A DNA stretch of 64,000 bases from an uncultured Oscillospiraceae bacterium (GTDB lineage: Bacteria; Bacillota; Clostridia; Oscillospirales; Acutalibacteraceae), in the NCBI GenBank assembly GCA_900552265.1, contig URZE01000001.1, positions 124,001 through 188,000 on the forward strand, given 5' to 3'. This document shows positions 44,109 to 52,470 of the stretch, in pieces. Under the pieces are notes generated by a model. The model made no database searches. It was not told the DNA's origin and worked only from the letters and a program-made list of their open reading frames with translations. The position numbers and the translations under genes are program-made. Within the stretch, counting starts at the first letter, position 1. The number at the start of each line of letters is the position of its first letter.

Positions 44109-44299
44109 CCTTTTTATGATTTCACTTGATAATTATACCATATACTCTAAAAAATCCAATTTAATATTTAATATATTTTTTTGATAAAAAACATAAAAAT
44201 TATTTACAATTTTATATTAATATTTTATCACTTAACTATAAATAATTATTTTTAATCCACAATAATCATACTTTCGAATTTATAAAACAAGGAATTAAA

Positions 44300-44566
44300 A
44301 TGCCGGCAGATTTGATAAAAGTAATTAATAAATTAGAAGAGGCTCAAGAATTAAAACCATTTAAAAAATCAACAAATTTTCGTACTTATCTCATCACAAA
44401 AAGAAAAAAACAGTTTAATAATCTAATGGAAGCATTCGAGAAAGATTTAGTATTAATACAAGAATTAATAATAGGCAAATTCATTAAAACATATGAATGC
44501 CTTGAGTACAATTTAAAAAACTTTGAAGAGCAAGAGAATATTAATGTAAAAATTTGCCACCAGTAA
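44300..44566 (+). CDS. Small basic helical protein, unknown function
   Basis: An 88-residue, lysine-rich, apparently all-helical protein (VINKLEEAQELKPFKKSTNFRTYLITKRKKQFNNLMEAFEKDL) with a single cysteine pair (YECLEY, ICHQ). An AAGGAA SD lies 8 nt before ATG 44300, and an intrinsic terminator overlaps its stop codon, both of which support a real gene. I recognise no family. It is not adjacent to the secreted HNH-like gene (over 2 kb apart), so there is no basis for calling it an immunity protein. Confidence 0.6.
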   Translation: MPADLIKVINKLEEAQELKPFKKSTNFRTYLITKRKKQFNNLMEAFEKDLVLIQELIIGKFIKTYECLEYNLKNFEEQENINVKICHQ

Positions 44567-44581
44567 ATCTGATGGCTTTTT
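44556..44581 (+). terminator. Intrinsic terminator overlapping the stop of the small basic protein gene
   Basis: Stem GCCACCAG (44556-44563) with CTGATGGC (44569-44576), one mismatch, then TTTTTG. Confidence 0.75.
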
Positions 44582-44629
44582 GTATGTAAAAAATTACATG
44601 ATATTATCGTGGTTATGATTTAGAAAAGA

Positions 44630-45784
44630 CTATTGTATCTTTGGAATAACCAAAATTTGACCTACTCTTAAATTTCCGTTTTTTAAATTATTCTCTTTCA
44701 TTATGTCCACATATCTATTTCCGTTTCCATAATGATTCTGAGCTATTTTCCAAAGAGTATCTCCCTGTTGAACCGTATAATACTGTGGACTATTTTGAAC
44801 CTCTGAAGGAATTTTAAGTATTTGTCCTGGATAAATCATATCATTTGACAATCTGTTAATACGCATTATTTCATCATAGCGGGGACCTTGACCTAAAAAC
44901 CTCTCCGACAATTTCCATAATGTATCTCCTTGAACTACACGATATAAAATCATATCCGAATTTATGCTCGCAGGTATACGCAAAGTTTGACCTGCAAAAA
45001 TTATCGGACGTGTAAGATTATTAAGTTCCATAAGTCTACGATACTGTTCTGCATCACCAAAAACTTTTTTTGCAATATTTCTCAGTGTGTCACCTTTTTC
45101 TACAGTGTAAAAGGTGGGTTCCGAGAAATCAGGCTCTAAATTTCTGCTTTGATTTGTATCTTCAGAGATACTTTTAAATCCTTCTTGCTTAATAATCTCG
45201 GGATAATTAACAAAAGATATATCTAAATTTGCATTTCCGGCTATTCCCGGAACACTTCCTCTTTGAGAATGCTGCCATATTGTAACATTTTTAATTCGTG
45301 GGACATTTGTTGTATCTGCAGAAGGCGCACCAAGCCATATATCAAATTTCGAAATACGATCCATATTTATAAAATTATCAATCATTTCCTGCGTTGCATA
45401 AAAAATCGGATAATAGCCGTTTTCTTTTATTACATTCAAAAATGCAACAATAATGTTTGTAAAAAAATCTTTCCCTTTTTGAATATCAAAATCACTTTCC
45501 ATACGCAAAGCCAAAGGGTAAGTAAGATTATATCTTTTAACGGTATTCAAAAAATAATTGGCTTCAGTTACCGCTTCATTTACACTTTGAGCACTTGATT
45601 GATGGTAAGCTCCGGCATGAATCTTTGTTTGAGAAACTTCTTGCATATTCTTTTCAAACTGGCTATCCATACCCGATGAATCATACGTAGCTCTTATCAT
45701 AGCAAAATCAATTCCGTTTTGAGCCACTCTCGCCCAATTTATATTACCCTGAAGTTCTGAAACATCAACGCCGTTATATTCCAT
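44630..45784 (-). CDS. GH25 lysozyme-like protein with three LysM domains
   Basis: A 384-residue muramidase-like protein: GH25 domain (about 1-195) and three LysM peptidoglycan-binding repeats (FYTVEKGDTL, LYRVVQGDTL, YYTVQQGDTL, each ending in a GQxLxIP motif). The catalytic-site Asp in NGVDVSE (D7) and the Asp near ANLDISF are present. The usual DxE in strand 4 reads RMES (R94, E96), so the second acidic residue is replaced by Arg. No signal peptide is seen, as in endolysins or spore-associated enzymes. ATG 45784 follows AAAGGGTGA; the GTG at 45793 lies in the SD. Confidence 0.88.
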   Translation of the reverse strand: MEYNGVDVSELQGNINWARVAQNGIDFAMIRATYDSSGMDSQFEKNMQEVSQTKIHAGAYHQSSAQSVNEAVTEANYFLNTVKRYNLTYPLALRMESDFDIQKGKDFFTNIIVAFLNVIKENGYYPIFYATQEMIDNFINMDRISKFDIWLGAPSADTTNVPRIKNVTIWQHSQRGSVPGIAGNANLDISFVNYPEIIKQEGFKSISEDTNQSRNLEPDFSEPTFYTVEKGDTLRNIAKKVFGDAEQYRRLMELNNLTRPIIFAGQTLRIPASINSDMILYRVVQGDTLWKLSERFLGQGPRYDEIMRINRLSNDMIYPGQILKIPSEVQNSPQYYTVQQGDTLWKIAQNHYGNGNRYVDIMKENNLKNGNLRVGQILVIPKIQ

Positions 45785-45916
45785 AAAAATCACCCTTTAT
45801 AAAAATATTTTTCAAAAACTAAATTATTTCTCCTTTCTGAATTGAAGTAATTTTAAACAAAATGATTATGTATGATTCAAATTAATCCAAAAAATCTTAC
45901 AATTGATTTTTTAGTG

Positions 45917-45945
45917 TTGACATACACATTATTACATGTTATGCT
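45917..45945 (+). promoter_or_regulatory. Sigma-A promoter of the tRNA-Thr/tRNA-Tyr unit
   Basis: TTGACA (45917-45922), 17 nt spacer, TATGCT (45940-45945), ending 24 nt before tRNA-Thr. Confidence 0.75.
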
Positions 45946-45969
45946 GTAATGCGTGAGAAATATTCGATT

Positions 45970-46045
45970 GCTGGTGTAGCTCAGTTGGTAGAGCAATTGA
46001 TTTGTAATCAATAGGTCGGGGGTTCAAGTCCCTTCACCAGCTCCA
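45970..46045 (+). tRNA. tRNA-Thr (anticodon TGT)
   Basis: Acceptor GCTGGTG pairs with CACCAGC, anticodon loop TTTGTAA, T-arm GGGGGTTCAAGTCCC, encoded CCA at 46043-46045; 76 nt. Confidence 0.97.
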
Positions 46046-46060
46046 GCATTTGTTACATAT

Positions 46061-46145
46061 GGGAGATTTCCCGAGCGGTCAAAGGGGGCAGACTGTAAAT
46101 CTGTTGCGTTTCGCTTCGGTGGTTCGAATCCACCATCTCCCACCA
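46061..46145 (+). tRNA. tRNA-Tyr (anticodon GTA)
   Basis: Acceptor GGGAGAT pairs with ATCTCCC, anticodon loop CTGTAAA, long class II variable arm (GCGTTTCGCTTC region), encoded CCA at 46143-46145; 85 nt. Cotranscribed with tRNA-Thr. Confidence 0.97.
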
Positions 46146-46155
46146 CTTTTAATTA

Positions 46156-46179
46156 ACACCCATTCAAGGGTGTTTTTTT
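46156..46179 (+). terminator. Terminator of the tRNA unit
   Basis: ACACCC (46156-46161) with GGGTGT (46168-46173), loop ATTCAA, then T7. Confidence 0.85.
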
Positions 46180-46304
46180 ATACAAAAAATTAATGCACTA
46201 ATTTATGAAGTTTCAAAACACCTCAAAACGCTAAAGAGATACAAAAATTTTTGATAATTAATCCAGTATTGACGTTTATTCCTCGTTATTGACTAATTAT
46301 CTTT

Positions 46305-46361
46305 ACATTTCAAAAATCAAACAGCACACCTTTCTATATCTAAAAAGAAGAGGCGCTGTTT
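46305..46361 (-). terminator. Likely terminator of argS
   Basis: AAACAGC (46319-46325) with GCTGTTT (46355-46361) closing an imperfect longer stem, followed on the minus strand by GATTTTTG. Confidence 0.55.
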
Positions 46362-46385
46362 AAGTTCCATAGAAACATATTAATT

Positions 46386-48080
46386 TTATTCCATAAATTC
46401 AGGAGCTTCCACTTTGAACATTTCCAATATACTTTTTATTATTATTCGAACACAACCACATAAATAAAGTCTGGCACTTGTAAGATTGGAATCCTCAGAA
46501 ATTACCTTACACCTTGAATAAAATTTATGAAAAAGAGTGGCAAGAGATATCACATATCGTGTTATTTTAGTAGGATCTAAGTTTACAGAAGCATTTAATA
46601 ATTCAGACGGATATGAAGCAATAAAATAAATAAGATTTCTTTCTGATTCATCTGACAAAACATTTAAATTCACATCATCAGAAAAAATATTAACTTTATC
46701 AGAACTATTAAATTGCTTGAAAATACTACAAATACGTGCATGAGCATACTGTACATAATAAAGAGGATTCTGCATATCCTGTTTGACCGCTAAATCTAAA
46801 TCAAAATCCATTCCTGAGCCTGCTTCATGTGTATTGAATATAAATCTTGCAGAATCCGCTCCCACTTCATCAATAAGGTCTGAAAGTTGTACTGACTTCC
46901 CTGTTCTTTTACTCATACGCACAATTTCACCGTTTTTCATGAGTCTTACCAACTGAACAAGTATTATTTGTAGGCGATTTCTATCTATTCCCATAGCTTG
47001 CATAACGCCTTTCATTCTCTCGACGTGTCCGTGATGGTCCGCACCCCAAATATCAATACATGTATCAAATCTTCTTGTAACAAATTTATTGTAATGATAT
47101 GCTATGTCAGCTGCAAAATATGTTGGTATTCCATTATCTCGAACTAAAACGTCGTCTTTATCTGAACCAAATTTAGTCGAGGCGTACCATAATGAACCGT
47201 CTTTTTCATATGTGTATCCTCGTTCTCTCAAAATTTCAATCGCTCTTTTAACATCTCCGTTATTATGAAGTTTACTTTCATAAAACCAGTTATCATAAAT
47301 TATTTTATATTTTTCCATATCACGCTTCATCCGACTAATATTTTTCGGCAAAGCGAAACTCACAAGAGCATTTTTACGAATATCATAACTTTTATCTATA
47401 TAGCTTGTACCGTAAATATCATAAAATTCTTTGGCAAGTTCTATTATGTCATATCCTTGGTAACATTCTTCAGGCATCTGAATCGAATCTTCTCCGCAGC
47501 ATATCTGACGATATCTCACATCAAGAGATAAACCGAATTTTTCTATTTGGTTACCTGCATCATTTACATAAAATTCTTTATAAACATTGTAACCTGTTTT
47601 ACTCAAAACAGATGCCAAACAATCACCCAAAGCACCGAGTCGTGCGTTTCCCATGTGCATCGGACCTGTGGGATTAGCAGAGACAAACTCCACCATTACT
47701 TTTTTCCCTTTTCCATAATCGCTTTCACCATAGGAATTACCAAATTTATTGACTTCTTTCAAGGTATTTGAAAAAAACTCTGCTCCCAGGAAAAAATTAA
47801 TAAATCCTGGACCTGCCACCTCTGTTTTCTCAATTGAAATTCCATCAACAGAAAAATTCTTTAAAATAAGCTCGGCTATTTTTCTGGGAGACATTTTAAG
47901 TGATTTTGCGGAAACAAGAGCCACATTTGCAGACAAATCCCCATGACTTTTATCTGCAGGAACTTCTATAGCAAAATCTGAAGAAAAATTTTCTGGTATT
48001 TCACCTTTTTCAAATAAAATTTTAAGTGATTTATTTATTGCATTTCTTAAATCATTAATTGTTTTTTCTAAGTTATACAT
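46386..48080 (-). CDS. argS: Arginyl-tRNA synthetase
   Basis: Class I synthetase (564 residues) charging tRNA-Arg. Features: N-terminal Add-1 domain, HIGH-like motif in FVSANPTGPMHMGNARLGALGD, the KMSK counterpart MSKRTGKSVQLSDLIDEVGADSARF (MSKRTG), and the helical anticodon-binding C-terminus ending in FKVEAPEFME. AAAGGAG precedes ATG 48080. It lies 11 nt after the DUF1934 gene, a conserved Firmicutes pair. No T-box leader is visible. Confidence 0.97.
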   Translation of the reverse strand: MYNLEKTINDLRNAINKSLKILFEKGEIPENFSSDFAIEVPADKSHGDLSANVALVSAKSLKMSPRKIAELILKNFSVDGISIEKTEVAGPGFINFFLGAEFFSNTLKEVNKFGNSYGESDYGKGKKVMVEFVSANPTGPMHMGNARLGALGDCLASVLSKTGYNVYKEFYVNDAGNQIEKFGLSLDVRYRQICCGEDSIQMPEECYQGYDIIELAKEFYDIYGTSYIDKSYDIRKNALVSFALPKNISRMKRDMEKYKIIYDNWFYESKLHNNGDVKRAIEILRERGYTYEKDGSLWYASTKFGSDKDDVLVRDNGIPTYFAADIAYHYNKFVTRRFDTCIDIWGADHHGHVERMKGVMQAMGIDRNRLQIILVQLVRLMKNGEIVRMSKRTGKSVQLSDLIDEVGADSARFIFNTHEAGSGMDFDLDLAVKQDMQNPLYYVQYAHARICSIFKQFNSSDKVNIFSDDVNLNVLSDESERNLIYFIASYPSELLNASVNLDPTKITRYVISLATLFHKFYSRCKVISEDSNLTSARLYLCGCVRIIIKSILEMFKVEAPEFME

Positions 48081-48091
48081 AATTTCTCCTT

Positions 48092-48508
48092 TTATTTATC
48101 TATTTTCCTGAATTTTACAGAAACTTCATTGGTACCTGCAGAAACCGAATTTATATCAATTGAATACTTAAGAAGCAATTCTCCGCAGTTTTCACTATAA
48201 CTAAATTCAACACACTCAGTATATATTCCAACGATAAAAGTTCCGTGTTCAGTATTATAAGGACAATAATGTCTTTCATCCTTTTCCAAAATAAGTTTGG
48301 TTTGAACAACCCCGTTTTTTATAAGCTCTACTTTACCTTTAGCATCGATTTTTACTATACACATTTTATATATTCGAGGATTATTACTGTCATATTCTTT
48401 ATAAGTTATGTAATACTTGCCCTCAACTTTTGCGAACGTTCCTGTTGTATTTAATTCTATTAGATCTTCCTCTTGGTCAATATTCCTAATCGATTTTATA
48501 TCTATCAA
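48092..48508 (-). CDS. DUF1934 domain protein (YwiB-like)
   Basis: A 138-residue beta-rich protein of the DUF1934 family, calycin-like fold, function unknown. Characteristic segments: YYITYKEYDSN, KVELIKNGVVQTKLILEKDERHYCPYNTEHGTFIVGIYT, and LLLKYSIDINSVSAGTNEVSVKF. It is regularly located directly upstream of argS in Firmicutes, as here. The start is probably TTG 48508 with a weak SD (AAGAAG); no other good start is seen. Confidence 0.85.
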   Translation of the reverse strand: MIDIKSIRNIDQEEDLIELNTTGTFAKVEGKYYITYKEYDSNNPRIYKMCIVKIDAKGKVELIKNGVVQTKLILEKDERHYCPYNTEHGTFIVGIYTECVEFSYSENCGELLLKYSIDINSVSAGTNEVSVKFRKIDK

Positions 48509-48548
48509 ATAATCTTCTTTAATACGTCACAACTCCCAAAATTTATTT

Positions 48549-49394
48549 TTAATATTCATCTATGTTTATTTTGAAAACATTTTGGCTTATATCTACTCCC
48601 AAAAATATCTGAGCAGTATCTGAAAAAGATTTTTTGTTTCCGCTTACATAAAATTTGGAGAATCCTTCAGATTTACGGTCATTGTTGAGTTTCTCTTTAA
48701 AGATATAATCTTTGACAAATTTCGCTGTTTCCAAACCTGAATTTACTAAATTAACCGAATCTCCCGCAAATTCACCTATGATTTTTTTTATTATAGGATA
48801 ATGTGTACATCCCAAAATTATCGTATCAACACCATAAATCAACAACGAGTCCACATATGATTTTACAGCATTTGAGAGTTTGAAATTTTCACCAGAAATA
48901 TCTCCGCTTTCAATAATATCAACAAGTTGTGGGCAGCCTTTTGTAAAAACTTCAAATTTTGGATTTATTTTCATCAAAAATTTTTCATAAGATTTACTTT
49001 TGGCTGTCGCCTCAGTACACATCACACCGATTTTTTTATTTCGAGTTTTCCGTGCCGCTGACAAACATGTAGGTTCTATAACTCCTATTGGTTTCGTTAA
49101 CCCAAAATTATTTTCAGTTAAATAAGAACTCACTGTTCCACAAGCCGCAACAATAATTTTAGGAGAAAACGTATTTAAAAAATTAATATCTTGAGCAGTA
49201 CACTTCTTTATCTGTTCTTCATTTTTCGCACCGTACGGAATTCTATCAGTATCTCCGAAATAAATAATATCTTCAGATGACATAAGCTTCCTAAGTTCTT
49301 TAAAAAGCGTAAGACCTCCCAGTCCGGAATCGAAAATCCCTATGGGACTGAATTTCAAAGTATCACAACTCTCGGTCTCTTCGCATAATTCCAA
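48549..49394 (-). CDS. murI: Glutamate racemase
   Basis: MurI (281 residues) makes D-glutamate for peptidoglycan. The two catalytic cysteines lie in VAACGTVSSYL and TIILGCTHYPII; IGIFDSGLGGLTLFKEL and IYFGDTDRIPYG are diagnostic. TTG 49394 is used as start, with AAAGGAG 9 nt upstream. It is 4 nt after the ddl stop, so D-Glu and D-Ala-D-Ala supply are coexpressed. Confidence 0.96.
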   Translation of the reverse strand: MELCEETESCDTLKFSPIGIFDSGLGGLTLFKELRKLMSSEDIIYFGDTDRIPYGAKNEEQIKKCTAQDINFLNTFSPKIIVAACGTVSSYLTENNFGLTKPIGVIEPTCLSAARKTRNKKIGVMCTEATAKSKSYEKFLMKINPKFEVFTKGCPQLVDIIESGDISGENFKLSNAVKSYVDSLLIYGVDTIILGCTHYPIIKKIIGEFAGDSVNLVNSGLETAKFVKDYIFKEKLNNDRKSEGFSKFYVSGNKKSFSDTAQIFLGVDISQNVFKINIDEY

Positions 49395-49398
49395 TTTT

Positions 49399-50490
49399 TT
49401 ATCTCCTTTCGTTTAATTCTTTTCGTTGCAAAGCAAAATCTATAAGTTTATCTATTAAATCCGAAAAATCAATACCAATCTCTTTCATAAGTTTCGGATA
49501 CATACTAATATTCGTAAATCCAGGAAAAGTATTTATTTCATTTAGCAAAACTTTATCTGTACCTTCCTCAACAAAGAAATCAACTCTCGATAATCCCGTA
49601 CATCCCATTGCTTTATATGCCAAAAGTGCAGTTTGACGAATTTCTTCTGAAATGCTGTCAGATATTCTTGCGGGAATAAAAAGCTTTGAAGAATCACTTA
49701 TGTATTTAGCTTCATAATCGTAAAAACTACTTGACGGTGCTATCTCTCCGACAATTGAAGAAATAGGATTTTCATTGCCAAGTACCGCACATTCAACTTC
49801 TTTTCCGACTATTCCCTCTTCTATTAATATTTTTCCATCTTCTTTAGAGGCCTTTTTTATTCCATCTATTAATTCTTTTCGATTGTTGGCTTTACTTACT
49901 CCAACAGAAGAACCTGCATTTGCCGGTTTTATAAACATGGGATATTTTTTTACTATTTTTTCAGTTTCTTCAATATATTTTTCAGAATCCTTTTCAAAAT
50001 CACAAGCATAAAACCAATTAAACTTGGGCTTATTTATTCCACAATATGAAAGCACGCAATTAGTAATTACCTTATCCATACAAGCTGATGATGAAGTAGT
50101 GTCACATCCTACAAAAGGTATCCCCGACAGTTCAAGTAATCCCTGCATTGTGCCGTCCTCACCATTTTTTCCATGAAGCACTGGTATAACTACGTCCAAC
50201 TTTATTGTTTTGAAATTTTCATTACCATTATCTACAATTAATCCCTTTACAGATGAATCCGGAGAAATAAATGCTCTTTTTTTAGAACTACTGTTTTCCC
50301 ATTCACCATTTCCAATTTTATCACTATTTCCGGTAAATAAAAACCATTCACCAGATTTTGTAATTCCTATCAAGTGAATATTATATTTTTCTTTTGAGAT
50401 ATTATTGACTATCGCTTGTGCAGATACTCTTGAAACTTCATGCTCTGAAGATTTTCCTCCGAATATTATACCCACATTGATTTTTTCCAT
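49399..50490 (-). CDS. ddl: D-alanine--D-alanine ligase
   Basis: ATP-grasp ligase (363 residues) forming D-Ala-D-Ala. N-terminal IIFGGKSSEHEVS, PVLHGKNGEDGTMQGLLELSGIPFVG, Lys/ATP region MFIKPANAGSSVGVSK, and the metal-binding RVDFFVEEGTDKVLLNEINTFPGFT with ISMYPKLM. The MYPK/M-type active-site tyrosine indicates the D-Ala-D-Ala rather than D-Ala-D-Lac class; this is by motif only. AAGGTGG precedes ATG 50490. It heads the ddl-murI-DUF1934-argS group. Confidence 0.95.
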   Translation of the reverse strand: MEKINVGIIFGGKSSEHEVSRVSAQAIVNNISKEKYNIHLIGITKSGEWFLFTGNSDKIGNGEWENSSSKKRAFISPDSSVKGLIVDNGNENFKTIKLDVVIPVLHGKNGEDGTMQGLLELSGIPFVGCDTTSSSACMDKVITNCVLSYCGINKPKFNWFYACDFEKDSEKYIEETEKIVKKYPMFIKPANAGSSVGVSKANNRKELIDGIKKASKEDGKILIEEGIVGKEVECAVLGNENPISSIVGEIAPSSSFYDYEAKYISDSSKLFIPARISDSISEEIRQTALLAYKAMGCTGLSRVDFFVEEGTDKVLLNEINTFPGFTNISMYPKLMKEIGIDFSDLIDKLIDFALQRKELNERR

Positions 50491-50798
50491 AAAACTACCA
50501 CCTTAAAGCAAATATTGACACTAAATTTTTCATAAATATGTTTTTTAATCAAATACGTAATTTTTAACCATTAATATTATACCACTAATTAAATACATTT
50601 GTTACATGTATTTAAGAGGCTAACAAGCGCGATAAATTAATTTTTATTCACAAAATATTCAAAATATTATATTTCGACACTATAATTATTTTTTCTTTTA
50701 CATATTGATTTAAAATTGAACTTGAGATAGTATTATGTCGAACAACTTGTTGTTGTGTCAAAGGCGTTTGTACATAATATTATCTTAGGAGGATGTAA
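50491..50798. other. Divergent intergenic region between ddl and ansA
   Basis: AT-rich, no gene. It contains a plausible plus-strand promoter (50705-50733) and a small AACAAC/GTTGTT inverted repeat (50740-50753) that could be an operator. I see no riboswitch or convincing ddl promoter. Confidence 0.4.
50705..50733 (+). promoter_or_regulatory. Candidate sigma-A promoter for asparaginase
   Basis: TTGATT (50705-50710), 17 nt spacer, TAGTAT (50728-50733). Confidence 0.5.
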
Positions 50799-51803
50799 AT
50801 GCAAACCACAAAAACAAGAATCAACAAAAAAAACATAATGGTCATAGGTACAGGCGGAACAATTGCAGGCACAGGAGAAGAAGGCGTAACTTCTGCATAT
50901 GATTCAGCTCAGGTTAAAGTAGATAAGCTTGTTTCAGATATCCCGTGTCTTGAATCAGTTGCGAATGTTACATCTAAAAATCTTTTCAGTGTTGACAGTT
51001 GTGATATGAGTTGGAAAAATCTCATAGAGCTTGCAAATTACATTAATAAAGTTTCTGAGGATGATACTGTTGACGGATTTGTCATCACCCATGGAACAGA
51101 CACGCTTGAAGAAACTGCTTATTTTTTGAATTTAGTTTTAAAAACAAATAAACCTGTAGTAATAACCGGTTCCATGCGACCCGGAACAGCTATAAGTGCT
51201 GATGGCCCTTTCAATCTTTATCAAGCAGTCGCTTTAGCTGCAAATTCAGAAGCTTCCGGAAAAGGTGTTTTGGTAACTTTTTCTGACGGAATATACGGTG
51301 CACGAGATATTTGCAAAGTTAATACCTTTCGAACCGGTGCTTTTAGTCAAAAAGATTTAGGATGCCTTGGTTATATGCGAGACGATCAAGTATTTTTTTA
51401 CAACTCTTCAACAAAAAGACACACCCTGGATACAGAGTTCAACGTCCCAGATGTCGAAAATATGCCCAAAGTTGAAATAATTATGTTTTATATAGATGCA
51501 GGAACAGATCTACTTGATTACATATCAAAAACCTGCCGTGGCGTAGTTTTAGCCGGAGCAGGAAGTGGTGGAAGCAGTAGTGAATGGGATGACAAAATAA
51601 AAGAAATTGTAGAAAGTGGAATTCCTGTTGTAAGAGCATCCAGAGTTTCCAATGGACTTATAACATACGAAGATTCGGAAATAAAAACAAAAGGTATTTA
51701 TTCCGGAAACCTATCTCCTCAAAAAGCAAGAATATTATTGAGTTTAGGATTGACTAAAACTCAAAAAATGGAAGAACTCCAAGAAATGTTTAACATATAT
51801 TAA
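50799..51803 (+). CDS. ansA: L-asparaginase
   Basis: Asparagine amidohydrolase of 334 residues. First threonine motif VIGTGGTIAGTGEEG, second threonine/Asp motif FVITHGTDTLEETAYFLNL, then PVVITGSMRPGTAISADGP and FSDGIYGARDICKVN. This arrangement resembles the type II (AnsB) sequence group, but there is no signal peptide, so it is cytoplasmic. AGGAGG lies 8 nt before ATG 50799. Monocistronic, with its own promoter and a strong terminator. Confidence 0.92.
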   Translation: MQTTKTRINKKNIMVIGTGGTIAGTGEEGVTSAYDSAQVKVDKLVSDIPCLESVANVTSKNLFSVDSCDMSWKNLIELANYINKVSEDDTVDGFVITHGTDTLEETAYFLNLVLKTNKPVVITGSMRPGTAISADGPFNLYQAVALAANSEASGKGVLVTFSDGIYGARDICKVNTFRTGAFSQKDLGCLGYMRDDQVFFYNSSTKRHTLDTEFNVPDVENMPKVEIIMFYIDAGTDLLDYISKTCRGVVLAGAGSGGSSSEWDDKIKEIVESGIPVVRASRVSNGLITYEDSEIKTKGIYSGNLSPQKARILLSLGLTKTQKMEELQEMFNIY

Positions 51804-51829
51804 TACAAAATTTTTTATAACATCATATA

Positions 51830-51863
51830 ACCACCTATACTGAGCATATAGGTGGTCTTTTTG
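51830..51863 (+). terminator. Intrinsic terminator of asparaginase
   Basis: ACCACCTATA (51830-51839) with TATAGGTGGT (51847-51856), then CTTTTTG. Confidence 0.9.
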
Positions 51864-51968
51864 TTATCTAAACTAAGATCATTAATTAAATAACATTATC
51901 CTTAAAACAACTTTTACTATATAATCTTGCATCAAAAAATGGTTATCGCTCACTTTGTTCAAAAAATT

Positions 51969-52301
51969 TTAACCTTTTTTAAACTTGACTATAGATTTTA
52001 TAATATTTAATATTTCTTTTTTCTCTTTTTCCGACAGTTGCTTAATTTCAAAAATTATATTTTCGACAAATTCATCATCTTTTTTCGAATTTACAGACTG
52101 ATCACTAAACAAATCTGATAAGGAAATTTCCAAAACATTCGCTATTTTTTCTACCAATTTGACAGTGGGATTTTTTTCTTCTCTTTCTATTTGTCCAAGA
52201 TAAGCAGTAGTAATACATGCCCTTAGCGCAACCTTTTCCTGAGACAAGTGCTTACTGAGGCGTAAATTTCTTATCCTACTTCCTATACTATAGTTGTTCA
52301 T
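51969..52301 (-). CDS. XRE-family transcriptional regulator
   Basis: A 110-residue protein with an N-terminal Cro/cI helix-turn-helix (IGSRIRNLRLSKHLSQEKVALRACITTAYLGQIEREEKNPTVKLVEKIANVLEISLSDLF) and a charged helical C-terminus (SEKEKKEILNIIKSIVKFKKG). ATG 52301 follows AGGTGA by 7 nt; the longer frame to 52349 overlaps the promoter and is rejected. It is divergent from a lipoprotein gene with interlocking promoters and ACTATAGT-like dyads between them, so it probably represses itself and the lipoprotein gene; this is inference. Confidence 0.88.
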   Translation of the reverse strand: MNNYSIGSRIRNLRLSKHLSQEKVALRACITTAYLGQIEREEKNPTVKLVEKIANVLEISLSDLFSDQSVNSKKDDEFVENIIFEIKQLSEKEKKEILNIIKSIVKFKKG

Positions 52302-52320
52302 AAAAAAATCACCTATAATA

Positions 52321-52349
52321 ATTATAAATACTTGATTTTTATTATTCAA
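52321..52349 (-). promoter_or_regulatory. Sigma-A promoter of the XRE regulator
   Basis: Minus strand TTGAAT (52344-52349), 17 nt spacer, TATAAT (52321-52326). Confidence 0.65.
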
Positions 52350-52360
52350 AGTGATATAGT
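52332..52360 (+). promoter_or_regulatory. Sigma-A promoter of the lipoprotein gene
   Basis: TTGATT (52332-52337), 17 nt spacer, TATAGT (52355-52360); the -35 lies within the spacer of the opposing promoter. Confidence 0.6.
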
Positions 52361-52388
52361 TCGTAATATACTACACAAACTATAGTAT
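52357..52388. promoter_or_regulatory. Candidate operator dyads for the XRE regulator
   Basis: TAGT (52357-52360) and ACTA (52370-52373) form an interrupted dyad, and a palindrome ACTATAGT follows at 52379-52386. They overlap the -10 and initial transcribed region of the lipoprotein promoter. Confidence 0.4.
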
Positions 52389-52470
52389 GTTTTTACTTCC
52401 ACAAATAATACGAAAGGAGAAAAATTTAGTTAAACCAATTAAATATTAATGTTTTAAAGGAGGAAAAAGT

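Noticed and set aside
44630..45784. Prophage endolysin cassette
   Set aside because: The GH25-LysM gene is flanked by tRNAs and housekeeping genes only; the nearby tRNA genes show no attachment-site duplication that I can see.
48081..50800. T-box leader for argS
   Set aside because: No T-box sequence (TGGNACCGCG-like) or specifier stem is visible upstream of ddl, murI, DUF1934 or argS.
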